64,000 nt of DNA from Henricia sp. BOLD:AAB3569 (Eukaryota; Echinodermata; Asteroidea; Spinulosida; Echinasteridae), in NCBI GenBank assembly GCA_037783545.1, contig JBBELK010000060.1:1240001-1304000 (forward strand), in the 5' to 3' direction. Shown piece by piece: positions 48,968 to 62,200 of the stretch. Made by a program: the position numbers and the translations under genes. The notes beneath the pieces are model-generated. The model was not told where the DNA came from. It did no database searches and was given only the letters and a program-made list of their open reading frames with translations. How positions within the stretch are numbered: position 1 is the stretch's first letter; every line of letters starts with the position of its first letter.

Positions 48968-50061
48968 ACACTCACAGAGCGTCGTAATACGAGTGAATTT
49001 ATTAACATGCTTGGGTTGTAGATATCATTATTGTTGGGTTTTAGAGGACATGCATCGCCTTTTTTTTGTGTAATTGGACAACTGCAGTAGTAGAGGCAAT
49101 ACGATAGTTTATTTTCCATTGATTTTGCCATTGTATAAAAAATTTAAACAATAGATGTAATTTTTTTTTAATGTCGATCATGCCATTTAAGATCCATTGC
49201 AAATTACTAAAAAAAATCATGGCTAATTAACCAAAAAGAATTGATATTTCTTTAACTTATTGCATCTTTCTCATCGTAACAGGGATTAGTTTTCTTCTTA
49301 AAAGCAGATCCCTGTTATTTGTACTTTTAGAATGTAGATTAGCTGTAGCATCTGTTGGGAGTGTTAGTGTCTTTGATTAAAATGTGAAGTACATAATTAC
49401 ATCTGTGTGTACCAGTTTCAATATTTGGTATCGAAGTGTATTACTCACTTTCTTGACAACCGGTTGTGTTACTGTGTCCAAAGCGAAAATAATTCAACAC
49501 TGTAAATATACGTGTTTGGTAAACTGTTAAGAACAGCGTGATTTCCACTAGTAATTTGAAAGCATAGGTCGAGAAAACTACCTTGTAGAAATTTCAGCCA
49601 CATAGATGCAGTAATGCTTCAAAAACAAAAAACCCCAATCATGGTTTTTGTGCATGATTCAAATAGTTTTCGTAATTTTTCTCATGAATGGGGGCACTTC
49701 AGACGAAATAATTTCACAGGATGATTACTACCATTACCATCTTGATAACAAGTACGCTTTCAGATAATAATTCAGACATTTTTTTTCGAGAGTAATTACC
49801 AATCCTGTATATTACCTTTAACACTCGCGCATTATTATATCAGGGGATCAATCTTGATCCCAAGCTCAGGACCAGTGTAAACACGGCGAAATTGTCTGAA
49901 ATCTGCAACCTCTTGATGTTTAAATTTCCACCTGAAATTTGTAAGACAGTGATGACTATTACCACACGGTTACAGTACTCCACACATTTGGTGTTCTCCT
50001 AAAAAAAATTAACAATATTTTTTCCTGCAACCTGTCTGAGGTTGCAAATCGTGAAGCATGG
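48968..50061. other. Downstream flank of ATXN7L3, no gene seen
   Basis: This AT-rich DNA should contain the ATXN7L3 3' UTR just left of 50062. No polyadenylation signal could be fixed. A lone MITE end (ACCAATCCTGTATATTACCT) lies at about 49799, related to the 34501 element. Confidence 0.45.
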
Positions 50062-50216
50062 TTAATCTAAAACTTGAAACTGCGTATCTGCAGAAGCTGG
50101 TAGAAACGGCGGGTTGAGGTCAGCGGGTGTAGGCTGCAGTGTTTGGGGCCTGACTTTATTCCTTCTTCGCTGTGCCACCTTTGTTGATACGTTTCTTCGT
50201 TTCTCCTCTTGAGAAT
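50062..50216 (-). CDS. ATXN7L3: ATXN7L3 terminal coding exon
   Basis: After TTGCTTCTAG the frame reads (N)[18 protein letters not shown] then [18 protein letters not shown] and ends FQVLD-stop. A basic, proline-rich tail is also the end of human ATXN7L3. The length is 155 nt including TAA at 50062-50064. Confidence 0.85.
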
Positions 50217-53200
50217 CTAGAAGCAAAAATAATGGAACTATTAGGAGCTGCAACAAAATCCATGCATGTTTTTGTGAATGGTACGGTAAAAAAAAACCAC
50301 AACTTCATTAAAAGCTAGAACCGAGCATTAGCCACGACGTGCATACATGTAACTAGTGCCTTCTCATAGTTTTGGGCACCATTTGCATGTTTTTTGCACT
50401 TTCCTATTCTAAATGTTTGTGACATATCGCGCGTGTTCCTATACTCGGTACCCTCTGGAGACCCGGGTACAGTATTGGTCTCGAGTCATTATCCTCGAGT
50501 CACAAGTCACTTGTTTGCCAAAATGAAATTGAATCTACTATAGTTTCGTACACACAATATGCGAAATGATGACGTGCTCGTGCACTCCTTGCCAGCCTGG
50601 TAGGGCAGTGTACATATTCATGCGTCGTACTGTGCTTTCCCCCCCCCAAGAATCCTGCATTAATCGCGCAATTGTGTCTTTTTGTTCGAGTCCGAGACCG
50701 AGACATTTTCCATTGTGACTCGAGGGGGGAGGGGGGTGGGGTGAGGGCCACATAGGACTTTAAATTCACTGTAAAATGTTGACATTTCATGGTAGTGACA
50801 AAATATGTTGATAAGTAGGGAGCCAGCATTGAAAAATACTACTCTGTAGAACTGTGAAAATGTTGACAATTTTATTTTGAAATGCCCTAAACTAAAATTT
50901 TGTCTCATTGCAAATGGCCTTAAAACATTGTTCTGATATCAATTTGTAAGACACACATACTACTTGTTGAAGTTGAGTCTGCTGGGGAGGGATTAGCTGA
51001 GGATGTATTTCCCTCCCATTGCTGGATCCTGTGCAGTGTTTCACTGAGTGTGTGACCCTCACTGTCCTCAAAGCTATCTATATCAACATCATCTGATTCA
51101 ACTCTCCTGCAAAAAAAAAAAATTAAAATAATAATAAAATAAACAAAATCAAGTGTAGAAATGGCAAAAGAGGACAACCTTCTGTGATGCCTTTTATGTG
51201 AAATCTTGCTGACATTTTTATTTCTCGAATGAAGTATGATGGTAGACCAAGGGCCAATCTCATAGAGCTTTTCAGCACCTGATTTTATGCTAACGAAGGA
51301 CCTGGGTATTTCGTGGAGACTAGAACTGCAAGCATTGTAAAATGTTCGCTTAACTTAGAGGTGAAAAAGACAGTGACACAACATTGCCCATTTTGAAGCA
51401 TGCTCGCAAGCTTAACCAAGCCGTGAAGTAGTGGCTTAAAGGTTTAGTGAAGTGAAAATTATCAACCATTTGTTTTTATACACAAATCAGAAGATCAAAG
51501 TGTTGCAGACAAAGGGGCAAACTGAAATTTGTTTTCATTTCAGAAAAAAGTGACATTTTCTCAAGTTCAAAATTTTTTTGACAGACGCGGGCGCTGTTTA
51601 TTGCTAGTCATGGAGGGAACCCACAGTTGAAAACAAAGAAAGAACATTACATTTCAAACAGTAACAGTGGCCCACTGATCCATTTCTGACCCAAACAAAC
51701 TTGTTGGGATTGTTGCAAATGACATACTAAACAAACTCAGTATTAACTGTTACAGATCATAACACCAAGAAGTCACTGAAAATGACAAAAACTTTTGTAC
51801 ACAAGTTAATGGAGATTTCCTCTGTTGTCCTGAAATGGCATCACGGATTTGTCACGAATATGGAAATTCTCATTAGCATAAAAATAGAAAAGTTGCAATT
51901 ACACCAAAACGGAACAATTAAATTTTCTGAAATTGACCGAAATGTGTAAAACACACCCTCTACTATTATTATATTTAATAAAAACCCTATTTCACACGTC
52001 CTTTAATATTAGCACAACTTTTCCATTACAGTCAGCTTAAGCAGTGCCATGAAAATGGCCCCAGGTTTCGTTATAATAATCATGGTGTCCTAGTTATTTC
52101 TGTAAACAGCTTTCAATGAATCTAAATTAATAATCACCTCATCTGCTCCCAAATAGCATAATCAGAAATATTCGGTTAAGTACAAAAGGGGATTTTAATT
52201 GATTTTAATTTAAATTCCATATCAAAGACAGTATTGTTCAGCTGATTGGTTAGGCCAAGATGGTCAGTTTTAGGGTTACAATAAATGCAAAGCAAACCAA
52301 TGCAATGCAAAGCAAACCAATGCAATGCAAAGCAAACCAATGCAATGCAAGTTTTTAAAGTCTTGTTTAGAAACAACATTTTTGTAAAATATGTGTATCA
52401 TTTATACCTTTACAGGTATTTTATTTGGACAGACAAATAAATCCCTTTCTAGATATGCAGGCCTCGAAATAACCCACAGCACCACGTCAAATTGCCATCA
52501 GTGCCCTATGCTTTTGCCATGTTGCCCTTAGAAATTTCTGAAGACGAACAGAGCACGCTGTTCGAAACGTTGAGTTCACACTCACCGGTTCTTTTCAGAA
52601 CCACACATATACAAATGAGATTCACATGGTGCTACCGTAAACCCATACACACGTAGAAATTTCTAACACAAATTTTCCATTTTCTCATTCAGGTGCCATT
52701 TACTATTAAGAGAAAATTGCCGTGCCCTTTTGAAAATATAAAACAGGCCTGGAAATGTGCACAAAATGCATATGTGATCGAAGGAGATATGTAGGTCCAG
52801 CCAGACATAGTCTGTTTTCAATACTGGAGAGACTTTTTCACCAGGATCATAACTCTGTGCAATGCCAGTTATCTTCTCTCAAAACAAAAGAAATATCTTA
52901 AGATGGATCTAAGAAGATAACTTAAGCAATAAATAGTGCAACAACATATCTTTCTAAAAACCCTGTGTACAAATTTGCTATTTAACGTATGTAACATAGG
53001 ACACATACTTTGTGACATTTTTTGGTGTCCTTGTTACATACAGTATATTGGAAATTTGCACACAGGGCTTTCAGGAAGGTATGTTGTGGCACTATTCGTT
53101 TCAGTTCTTTAGCTGAAGTTATCTCCTTAGATCTATCTTAAGATATTTCTTTTGTTTTGAGAGAAGATGAATGACATTGTACAGAGATATAATCCTGGAG

Positions 53201-56200
53201 GAAAAAGTCTCTCAAGTATTGAAAACAGACACATATCCATTTGATCACGCAACAAAAAAACTTGAAAAGTTGAAAACCTTTGTCTTTAGGGGCTCAATAT
53301 AAGTGGATACTGCTTCTCACAATATTAAAAGATTTTAACATTTTAAAGAGCACAATGTGTCGTAAACATACCCATCAGGTCTTATTCTTAGCCTGCCCTC
53401 AGGGTCAATTCTCAGAAGATTTCGTCTAACGATTAGCCTCTGCTCATCTGTGTGCTGGGGGCATCTTAAAGACCTGGGAGCAAAAATATAATCTATTATG
53501 ATTTTATGTTTTTATATTTCTTAAAAAGACATTAAAAAGATTATATCACTAGTGCATACCCATTCCTGTAATTGGCGGTCCTTCCGCTGTTGAATGTGGC
53601 GAATAAATAAATAAATAAATAAATTAATAAATAAATAAATACCGCACTGTGTAAGGCTAAATAAATATCAGCTGAACATCACATGGACCAACGCAATAAT
53701 TACTTGGGGCGTGTTCAACAGCGCAAATACGTATGATAGCGTCGATTTGTCACAACCGAAATGGGTTATTGAACGACTGTGTCCCAAAACGTACGATCAA
53801 ACATGGCCACTGTGAACAAGGCCGTTTGTAAAGCACTATGGCTGCATGGTCGAAACCACTAATTGCATAGGCAAAAAGGTCAATTTCGAATTTCATTGGA
53901 AGGGATATGCCAAAACCCCCCACTCCGAAAGTCTCGCAGGCATCGGCCTCCTTGTACACTCCGACCACAGCACGCATGTTGAAGACATCGATTTCGTCAG
54001 CCCGCGACTGCTAGCAGCAACCATCCTGGTCCGTGGCATACGCTACTACGTAGTGTGTGTGTACATGTATACCGAGGAAGCCGAACAAGCCAAAAAAGAC
54101 CGCTTGTACACCAATCTCCGTAAAATGTTGAAGTCCAAACCGCAGAAGTCTCACCTCCTCCTCCTGGGAGACTTCAACGCAACGTCCACAGCGGCGAGCA
54201 CTTTCACTAGATTCAAGGGCAACACCACCCTCCGAGAAGGTCATACAGCAAACAATAATGGTGACAGACTGCTCGACTTGGCCCGTAGCCAAAACCTGGC
54301 CATCATGAACAGCTTCTGGCGACGCAGACCGACCCACGCCATAACCTGGCACTCCAACAACGGGCGCGACAAGAAAACGCTGGACTACGCTCTGACTAGC
54401 TCGCTCCTCTCGTCGTGGTGCACCAATTGCCGGGTCCGCAACTCCTACAACTTCATGTCTGACCATCGTTTGCTGGTTTTGACAATTAGACAACCATTAC
54501 GGAAGTCCGACCGCCTGCACCACCGTATAAAATGGCCCAAACCGGACCCCCTCAAATCTAGGCGAGTACAAGACCTCCGTACCTGCCCACAGTACGCTAC
54601 GAAGGTGTCCGAGGCCATCACGAACGCCAACGCCACTAATCCCCCACGTGACGTTGACGCCCGCTGTGACAACCTCATAGGGGCACTCCGAGACGCGGCC
54701 ACCGCTTGCCTCCCACCCATTGACAAGGCGGCGACGCGCATCCCGTGGCGTGATGATCCCAAAATTGTTGCTCTCCTCCAACAACGCGATAAACTCGGCC
54801 GGTCACACCCAAACTACGCCAAATTATCAAAAACCATAAAAAAGACACTCCAAAAACTCAAAAACCAACATTTCGCTGCCGAAGCAGCTGTCATCAACAC
54901 GCAAGCCGAAGCCAGGAACATTGAACGCGCATTCCGCCGGGCGAAACAACAGGAGTCCACGCTCAAAGAGATCCCCAACTCCGGCTGCGACCCAACCCTA
55001 CTCCGTCAACACTTTGAACAGCATTTCACGTGCGACACCACCAAGCCTGACCCGCCCTCCCTCTATTCGGACCCGCCCAAATTCATGCAATCGCTCATCA
55101 CCATCTCGGCCGAAAACAACATCGACAACAGCCCACCATCACGTGACGAGCTAAAGGCCAACCTCAAACGCCTGAAAAACAATCGCGCGGCAAACGACCT
55201 CAACCCCGAGCTCCTGAAGCACGCGTGTGAATCCGACGTATTCTTGAACGAACTGTTGAGTATCTTGGAAACGGTATGGACTTCATCCTACGTTCCGTCA
55301 AAATGGGGAGTGTCACGATTGTCATGTTTGTGGAAACAAAAAGGCTCAAAAAAGGATCCGAAAAAATACCGGGGATTGTCCATATCGAGCTCATTGTGCA
55401 AAATTACAGTCTGCATAATTTTGTCACGCCAGTCAGGTTGGTACGAGGCGCAACTTTCTGAGCCCCAGCAAGGCTTTCGACGCGCTCGTGGCACGCAAGA
55501 CGCCATACTGACTGCAAAGGCTGCCCACATCATCAGTTCCCGAATGCGTCGCAAAATTTACGCCGCATTTATTGATCTTACAGCGGCATTTGATACCATA
55601 AATAGGCGCTGGCTATGGCAAGTAGTTCGCAATCGATTGACGCAAGATCAATCGACAAAAAATCTGCAGGTACTCGAGTCACTTTATTCAGCCACCGCTG
55701 CCCACCTCTCATCTGACCTGCCCAGCAACACCTTCCCGACCCAGGCCAGCGTACGCCAAGGCGGTCCAGAAAGTCCAGCATATTTTTGCCTGCTTATGGA
55801 TTGGGTCATGCGCATTTTTGAGGAGCGTGCGGCCGCCGCTGGACTGTCCGGTTTTAAGTTCAAGTATCGAATACCAGGCAGTGCTACGAACCGTACGGAA
55901 CGAAGCAAACACCCGGCATCCGGCACCCTAGATCTCCTATGGGTCGCGTTTGCGGATGACATTTTGCTATGTTTTGAAAATGAGGCGGACCTCAAACGCG
56001 GCATAGCCCTACTTGTGGACATTTTTGACACCTACGACCTTCACATTTCCGAGCCAAAAACGGAAACCGTCATCCTGAACGCCCACCTCGACCCCGAGCT
56101 CTCCGAGTACCCAGAGTCTCTCCTCCAAATCCACGGCATCAACATCAAAAACAACAAAACTTTTAAATACCTCGGCAGCCAGCTACAATCTGACCAACCA

Positions 56201-59200
56201 GCTACCGGAGATATTGAAGTCGATGCGCGCGTTCAAACTACGAAATCAAAGTTCGAGTCGCTCAAACAACTACTCCAAAATCACAAAATCAATTTGCGCA
56301 CCCGAATGATGTTTTATAATTCATTCATTCGAGCACGCTTGACTTACGCGTGCCAGACGTGGACACTCACCGCCGCCCAAATCACAAAACTGAACTCTAC
56401 GCATGCCTCCCTCCTCAGGCGAATGGTGCGCGGCGGACACAAACGCAAAAACGTCCCGACACTCTCAAAAATCGACCGGAAAAAGCTTTTGAAGTCTGAA
56501 CTCCATAAACTGTACGACGAGCTGGACGCCAACTTCGCATACAAACACTCCAACAACTCAATCTTAGCCATCTGCAAGTCGACACCCTTGTCCGAGTTTA
56601 TCGACAAGCAGAGACAAAAATTTGTTGCCCACACCATCAGACAACCGAACAGCAGGCATACAAAACAGCTCCTTTTCAATTGTGATTCCTATAAACAGTC
56701 CGGAAATCGCATCGGAACCCTTCTCGAACAAACGGTCAAATCCACAGGCTTCGATCGCGACCAATTCAACCGAGCAGCGAGAAGCGGAGAGTTTTGATGA
56801 TTAGGGAGTTCGTAAGCAAACTCCCCCTCTAAGCAGTGCAACGGCATTTGCGAGGCAGACAACTTGATTGATTGATTAATGCAAAGATTCTAACAAAATA
56901 CATTGTAAATCAAAAATAATGCCAACTGTTTATTCTGGAGTGCTATGGCGGAGCGGTCTAGTGGATCATATTCAAAACCTAGGTTAGTTCAAAAGGTAGT
57001 GGGTTCGAATCCCGGTCCGGCCCATCCATGGTGCGTGTACCCTTGAGCAAGGTACTTTGTCACGCATTGCTTCTCTCCACCCATTGGTAAAATGGGTACC
57101 TGGTGCTTGCACTGGGGAAGGAAACTGCAGACCCGAGCAGTAGTTGGCTCTATCGTCGGGTAGCCTATAAAAATAAAATGCAGGAGTCGGGAGATGAGCT
57201 CCCGCAGCAAAGTGCGGAAACCGCTGGCAGTTGTCTTCCGCAGTTAAAGAATGAATACTTCAACCCTAACACTCCTCAATCCTCAAAAATCCTTATAATA
57301 ATTTTCTATGCACCCTAGGGAGTTAGGGTTAAAATTCTGCTTGAAATGCCGACTATTGAAGCAAAATATTGACTTGCTTGAAACTCCGAGATTGTAGCCA
57401 CAATGTATTACTTCGCTGTCTTGGAATGGTAGGCACACCGCCTTCGAGTTGGGATTGCTTGGGATGCAATATGTAATGGGAATACTGTGCGTTCGGTTGC
57501 AGGTTTTTTTGTGTATGCTGGTATGGCCCTATACCGGCGTACATATTGCGCTGTTGAACACGCCACCGACTTCAAACTTACTTTGTACACATTCTCCTGG
57601 TGTGCTCAGAGATGACTCCACATGTAGACAGCAAGAGACGCTTCCGTTCCTCCAAAGACAACCCATCATAAGGTGCTGTGTAGGTCTGTGAGAATGTAGT
57701 TTTTCTCAGTGTCTTTTGAAACGCGTGGTGGCAACAAACAAACCGGTCCTTTTCCATTGTTTACATTTGAGCTAAAGTGCTCAATATGACGTAGACAATG
57801 GAAAAGGACCAGGGACCAATTTCATAAAGCTGTTTAGCAGAAAAATTTGCTTAATCCAAAATTTGTTGGCTTTATAAAAATGGGTTGTTGAAATATCTGC
57901 TATTCTTGCTAAGAACACAAGTCGACTTACAATTTTGACTATTAACCAATTTTTTGCCTAAACAGCTTTATGAAATTGGCCCCCGTTTGTTTGCTGCCAC
58001 CAAGCATGCCAAAAAGACTCCCATTAGAAATAAAAGAAAATTAGAAATTCATCATACCACTGCTATCATAATAATATGCTGAAAAAATAAAAAAAATTCA
58101 AAAAAAGGTTTTTACATGTACATGTAATGAAATAAAATACAAGCACGATTTGAGAATGTGATATTGGATATATGCATCTTACCTTTGTGCTGCAGTAACC
58201 CACGACAGAACTTGCATCTGGCTCGGCCGTCAAGCCACTGACATCACCTACAGAGAGATCATGAAAAATATTGGATCTAATATTACAAAAGGGTTTCCCT
58301 TATAATAATAGAGTTCCATTTATGCCCATCTCTCTAACGTAGTTTTTGACGACCACGTGAACAACTTCCTTCAGCATGTCCTTCAACAGTAATCTTCTCC
58401 AGATTGTCTACCACTCTTCTTGAGATATGATCAAAATACTGAAGTTTACTTTTGTCAATCTTCTTAGACAGGGTTGAAGCTGGTAAACGGATTTGCGCCC
58501 TCGCGGGACAATGCATAGTTCCGACCTGTCAATCAAGCTGAACCCGCGACCAATCACAACAGAGCTAGCAGACGGCACCCACAAAGGTCAAAGTGATGCA
58601 ATCATCACAAACAATCGCGATTTTCTGCCCATACAGTTTGTATGTTGTATGCGCCATTGACCGGGTGAATTTTGGTTTCAATGCTGGGCGATTCGCTGTT
58701 CAAAGGTAGGATAGCGCATTTTTATGAAAGATATGTCATCCCTGCATTACCAGCCCTTCGCTCAGTGTGTGCTACGGTAACCGTCGACCTCAAAACATAA
58801 ATACCTTTGGGTTTTCTCCAATGAATCTGTGCTTTCCATGCCGAGTCCCGTTGCTTTGTACGTAGTCTCGCCATTTTTTTTCGATGGCTTGTGAGCACAT
58901 AGCAACAATATCCAAGGGGGCGGGGTTAACTGGGCAATCTCGGAACTATGCATTAGTGCCGATATAATATTACATATTACCAGCGCCGTAATAGCACTGT
59001 CGTATAGCCGTGCCTTTATATTTTTGTTTTGCCTACAGCACCATGAATTTGCCAACTGTACCATGATTTTGCCAAATAAAATAAATGTCACCACCCCCTC
59101 CCCCACTCTAGCAACACCAATGTCCTCCAGCACCACATTTCAAAAGCATTAATCCTTTTTCTGTCTACTTTTCCTACTCCCCAGGTTTCAGACCCGTATA

Positions 59201-62200
59201 GGTGGCGATTGGGAAAACAAGAGCATTCATGAGACAAATTTTAGTCGTTTTGGAGATCCCTCTGTCTTTCCAGGTGTCAGTTAGGGTAATGGCTGATGTT
59301 CTGACCATGGCAAGTCGTCTTTTTATATCTTCATGATCATCAGAACTTCCGCCTTTATTGACGATCAGGGAACCCAGGAAATTGAGGGAATATACTACTT
59401 CAATTTCTTCACCATCAACATGCAATGTCTGATCAAGTGTCCCTCCACAAATCATAACTTTTGTCTTCTTAAATTAAAATACAGTCCATGTTCCTCACTG
59501 CCAGTGTTGTAGTACTCAAGTCCAGGACTCGGACTCGATTCCGACTCGAGTCACAATTTTCGTGACTCGGACTCGACTGAAGTCACAATAAAAAATGACT
59601 CGACTTGGACTCGACCATGATGACTCGGACTTGAACATGGTGACTTGTGACTCATGAGTCACATATTTAAAAAAAGAAAAGGTATATATTCACGCCCTTA
59701 ATGCAGGATTCTTTGGAAAAAAAACAGTTTGATGTGTGATTATGTACACTGCCCCACACACGCCAGCAAGGACCGCACAAGCGCGTCATCATTTCACATT
59801 GTGTGAACGAAACTATAGCAGATTCAGTTGAATTAATTTGGCGAAAGAGTGCCTCGTGACTCGGATTCGAGACTCCGACTCGATTTTGGTGACTTGACTA
59901 CAACACAGCTTACTGGCATGTTTAACTATCAATCAAGTCATGAAGTTCCTCTGCTGTTCTCGTTATCAATGTGGTGTCAGCTTACAAGTTACCCACAAGA
60001 ATTGACACAAAAGACTTGAAATAAAGATAAAAGAATCACTAAATCATGTAAACCCTAAAAATCATGTAAACCCATGAAAGATGGGAACCCATTTTTACAT
60101 TCAGGGAAAAGTCTAAGCTAGGCTTACAAATTACCAACAAGAATTGACACAAAAGACTAGGCCTGTTAAACCAGTGAACCCTGTCCAACATATATCGTAT
60201 ACATACACATATTTTCAGTTGTCTGATAAAACCTGCTACACGTGCATGTTGTACATTGGTAACTGAAACTCCAATGTTAAGTTGTTCTCACCTTACCTAT
60301 TTTACTTGAACACTTGGACTTCAATCTCCTTGGAGAATTGGTGTTGCCTCTGTCTTTCCTTGCCTTTTTCGAAACTGTCGATAAAAGAGCACATATGCAT
60401 GTAATTGTTTTATATTATACAACTGGATGTTTGCAGTTACCATTACAGTGTTCTCCACTGGTCGCCAATTTGTCCGGGCGTGCTGAGCAGCGCCCTCAAG
60501 CGATGAACTCTGACCAACATCCTGTTCACCGCTTAAGGGCACTGTTCAGATTGTCACGGCCGTTATCGGTTGTGGATTGAGTTTCCGATTTATACGGGTG
60601 CACGCATGCACTGGTGCATGTATCTGTGCATGTAAGGATTTGTATTTACGTGCACACCGTGCACATACTTTGTTTAGGCCTAAATAGGTACCTGGTATAT
60701 TTCCCCATGTTGAACCAACCGTAGACCAACTTGTTACAACGTGCACACCTGATTTGTTTTCCATTAATTGTGCACGCAACGCATGATCGATCGACCAGTG
60801 CTAGCACAGCATTGCGAGGGCAGAGGGCAGAGGGCAGAGGGCAGAGGGCAGAGGGCATAAGGCAGGGGGCAGAAGGCAGGGGGCAGAAGGCAGGGGGCAG
60901 AAGGCAGGGGGCAGAAGGCAGGGGGCAGAAGGCAGGGGGCAGAAGGCAGGGGGCAGAAGGCAGGGGGCAGAAGGCAGGGGGCAGAAGGCAGGGGGCAGAA
61001 GGCAGGGGGCAGAAGGCAGGGGGCAGAAGGCAGGGGGCAGGGGGCAGGGGGCAGGGGGCAGGGGGCAGAAGGCAGAAGGTAGGGGGCAGGGCAGGGCAGA
61101 GGGCAGAGGGCAGAGGGCAGAGGGCAGGGGCAGAGGGCAGAGGGCAGAGGGCAGGGGCAGAGGGCAGAGGGCAGAGGGGGCAGAGGGGGCAGAGGGGGCA
61201 GAGGGCAGAGGGCAGGGGGTAGAGGGCAGAGGGAAGAGGAAAGGGAAGAGGGCAGGGGAAAGGAGGAAGGGAGCATGGGGCAGGGGGCAGAGGGCAGGGG
61301 AAGAGGGCAGGGGAAGAGGGCAGGGGAAGAGGGAAGGGGAAGAGGGCAGAGGGCAGGGGAAGAGAGCTAGACCACTGCGAAGTATACAATGCATACAGTA
61401 TACCTTTTTTGTCAATAGCAAAAGTCCAATCCAAATCACGTTCGTCTTCTTCATTGTCACTGTCCATTTTCCCAATCCCTGAATTGGCAATTCTAAAACA
61501 AAACAAAAAAATCAGAACAAAATTTCAGTATTAAGTCTGATATTCCAATCTTAAAATAGGTGCACATACATCATGTACATGTATATATGACGTAAACCTT
61601 AATAAAAAAGAAACGCACATTTTCTGAAAATAAAAAATCCTTGATCAGAACAAAAGTTTGTTGAATACAGTGATACTGATTGACCAATCACTTTGGAATC
61701 ACTTTTAAGACTGTTCAGCTTCAGTGATTCCGTCCAGGTCCAATTAAGTGGACCTGGAATGTGACACTTTCTGTTTCTGTGGGAATCCTGCAGTTAAATG
61801 AGGATGTTCAGAATTTTCCAGAAAATAAATTTAGTTTTACCCCAACAATCATATAAAATACCTCCCCAAAATACTATATGTGGGAAGAAGACAGAAAATC
61901 TGCAATCTTCAATTTAGATGTGGAAGCCAAAAGGTTATTTTATGGAACCGGATAAATTAGTTTACAAAACATTGGTGGTTTTTTGACAACATCCTTCAAA
62001 ATATACGGATTGAGAGCGCAAAATTTCAGAATGTTAACCACTTCGCGACGGGGAACTGCATATGCAGTTCTAAGAGTGTCTTGGGGGCGGTTATACAGAA
62101 TTAGACCATGGGTCAGTACTACCAGGGCAGAGCTGGTCTCTTATCTTGTTGGCTTGGGGTCATGTCAGTTTTGGGTTTTTGACCTGTGACTTGACTCTGG

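Larger units (their letters stand above)
53708..56886 (+). mobile_element. APE-type non-LTR retrotransposon (RTE-like LINE)
   Basis: A long single ORF encodes apurinic-like endonuclease and reverse transcriptase. The 3' end has a short hairpin (56804-56825) and a TTGATTGATTGATTAA tail (56869-56885). A short tandem tail without poly(A) is typical of RTE and CR1 types. The left boundary is uncertain: 53708 marks a GGCGTGTTCAACAGCGC motif whose inverted copy lies at 57544-57564. The element is antisense to ATXN7L3 inside one of its introns and has GC-rich codon use unlike the AT-rich host flanks. Confidence 0.85.

Noticed and set aside
54011-56764. Minus-strand ORFs of 60-160 codons across the LINE
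   Set aside because: Antisense shadows of the LINE frame, without motifs of their own.
56937-57010. Functional tRNA gene
   Set aside because: A and B box motifs are present but no full cloverleaf forms, and a SINE body follows directly.
58190-58243. Zinc-finger-like CKFCRGLL reading at the 58183 exon
   Set aside because: That frame gives phase 1 at the donor and cannot join the next ATXN7L3 exon. The GDVSGL frame fits both neighbours.
60646-61506. Proline/leucine-rich and Gly/Arg-rich proteins of 160-286 codons
   Set aside because: Low-complexity translations of the GGGGCAG minisatellite, open in several frames on both strands. Only 61404-61492 inside it is a true exon.
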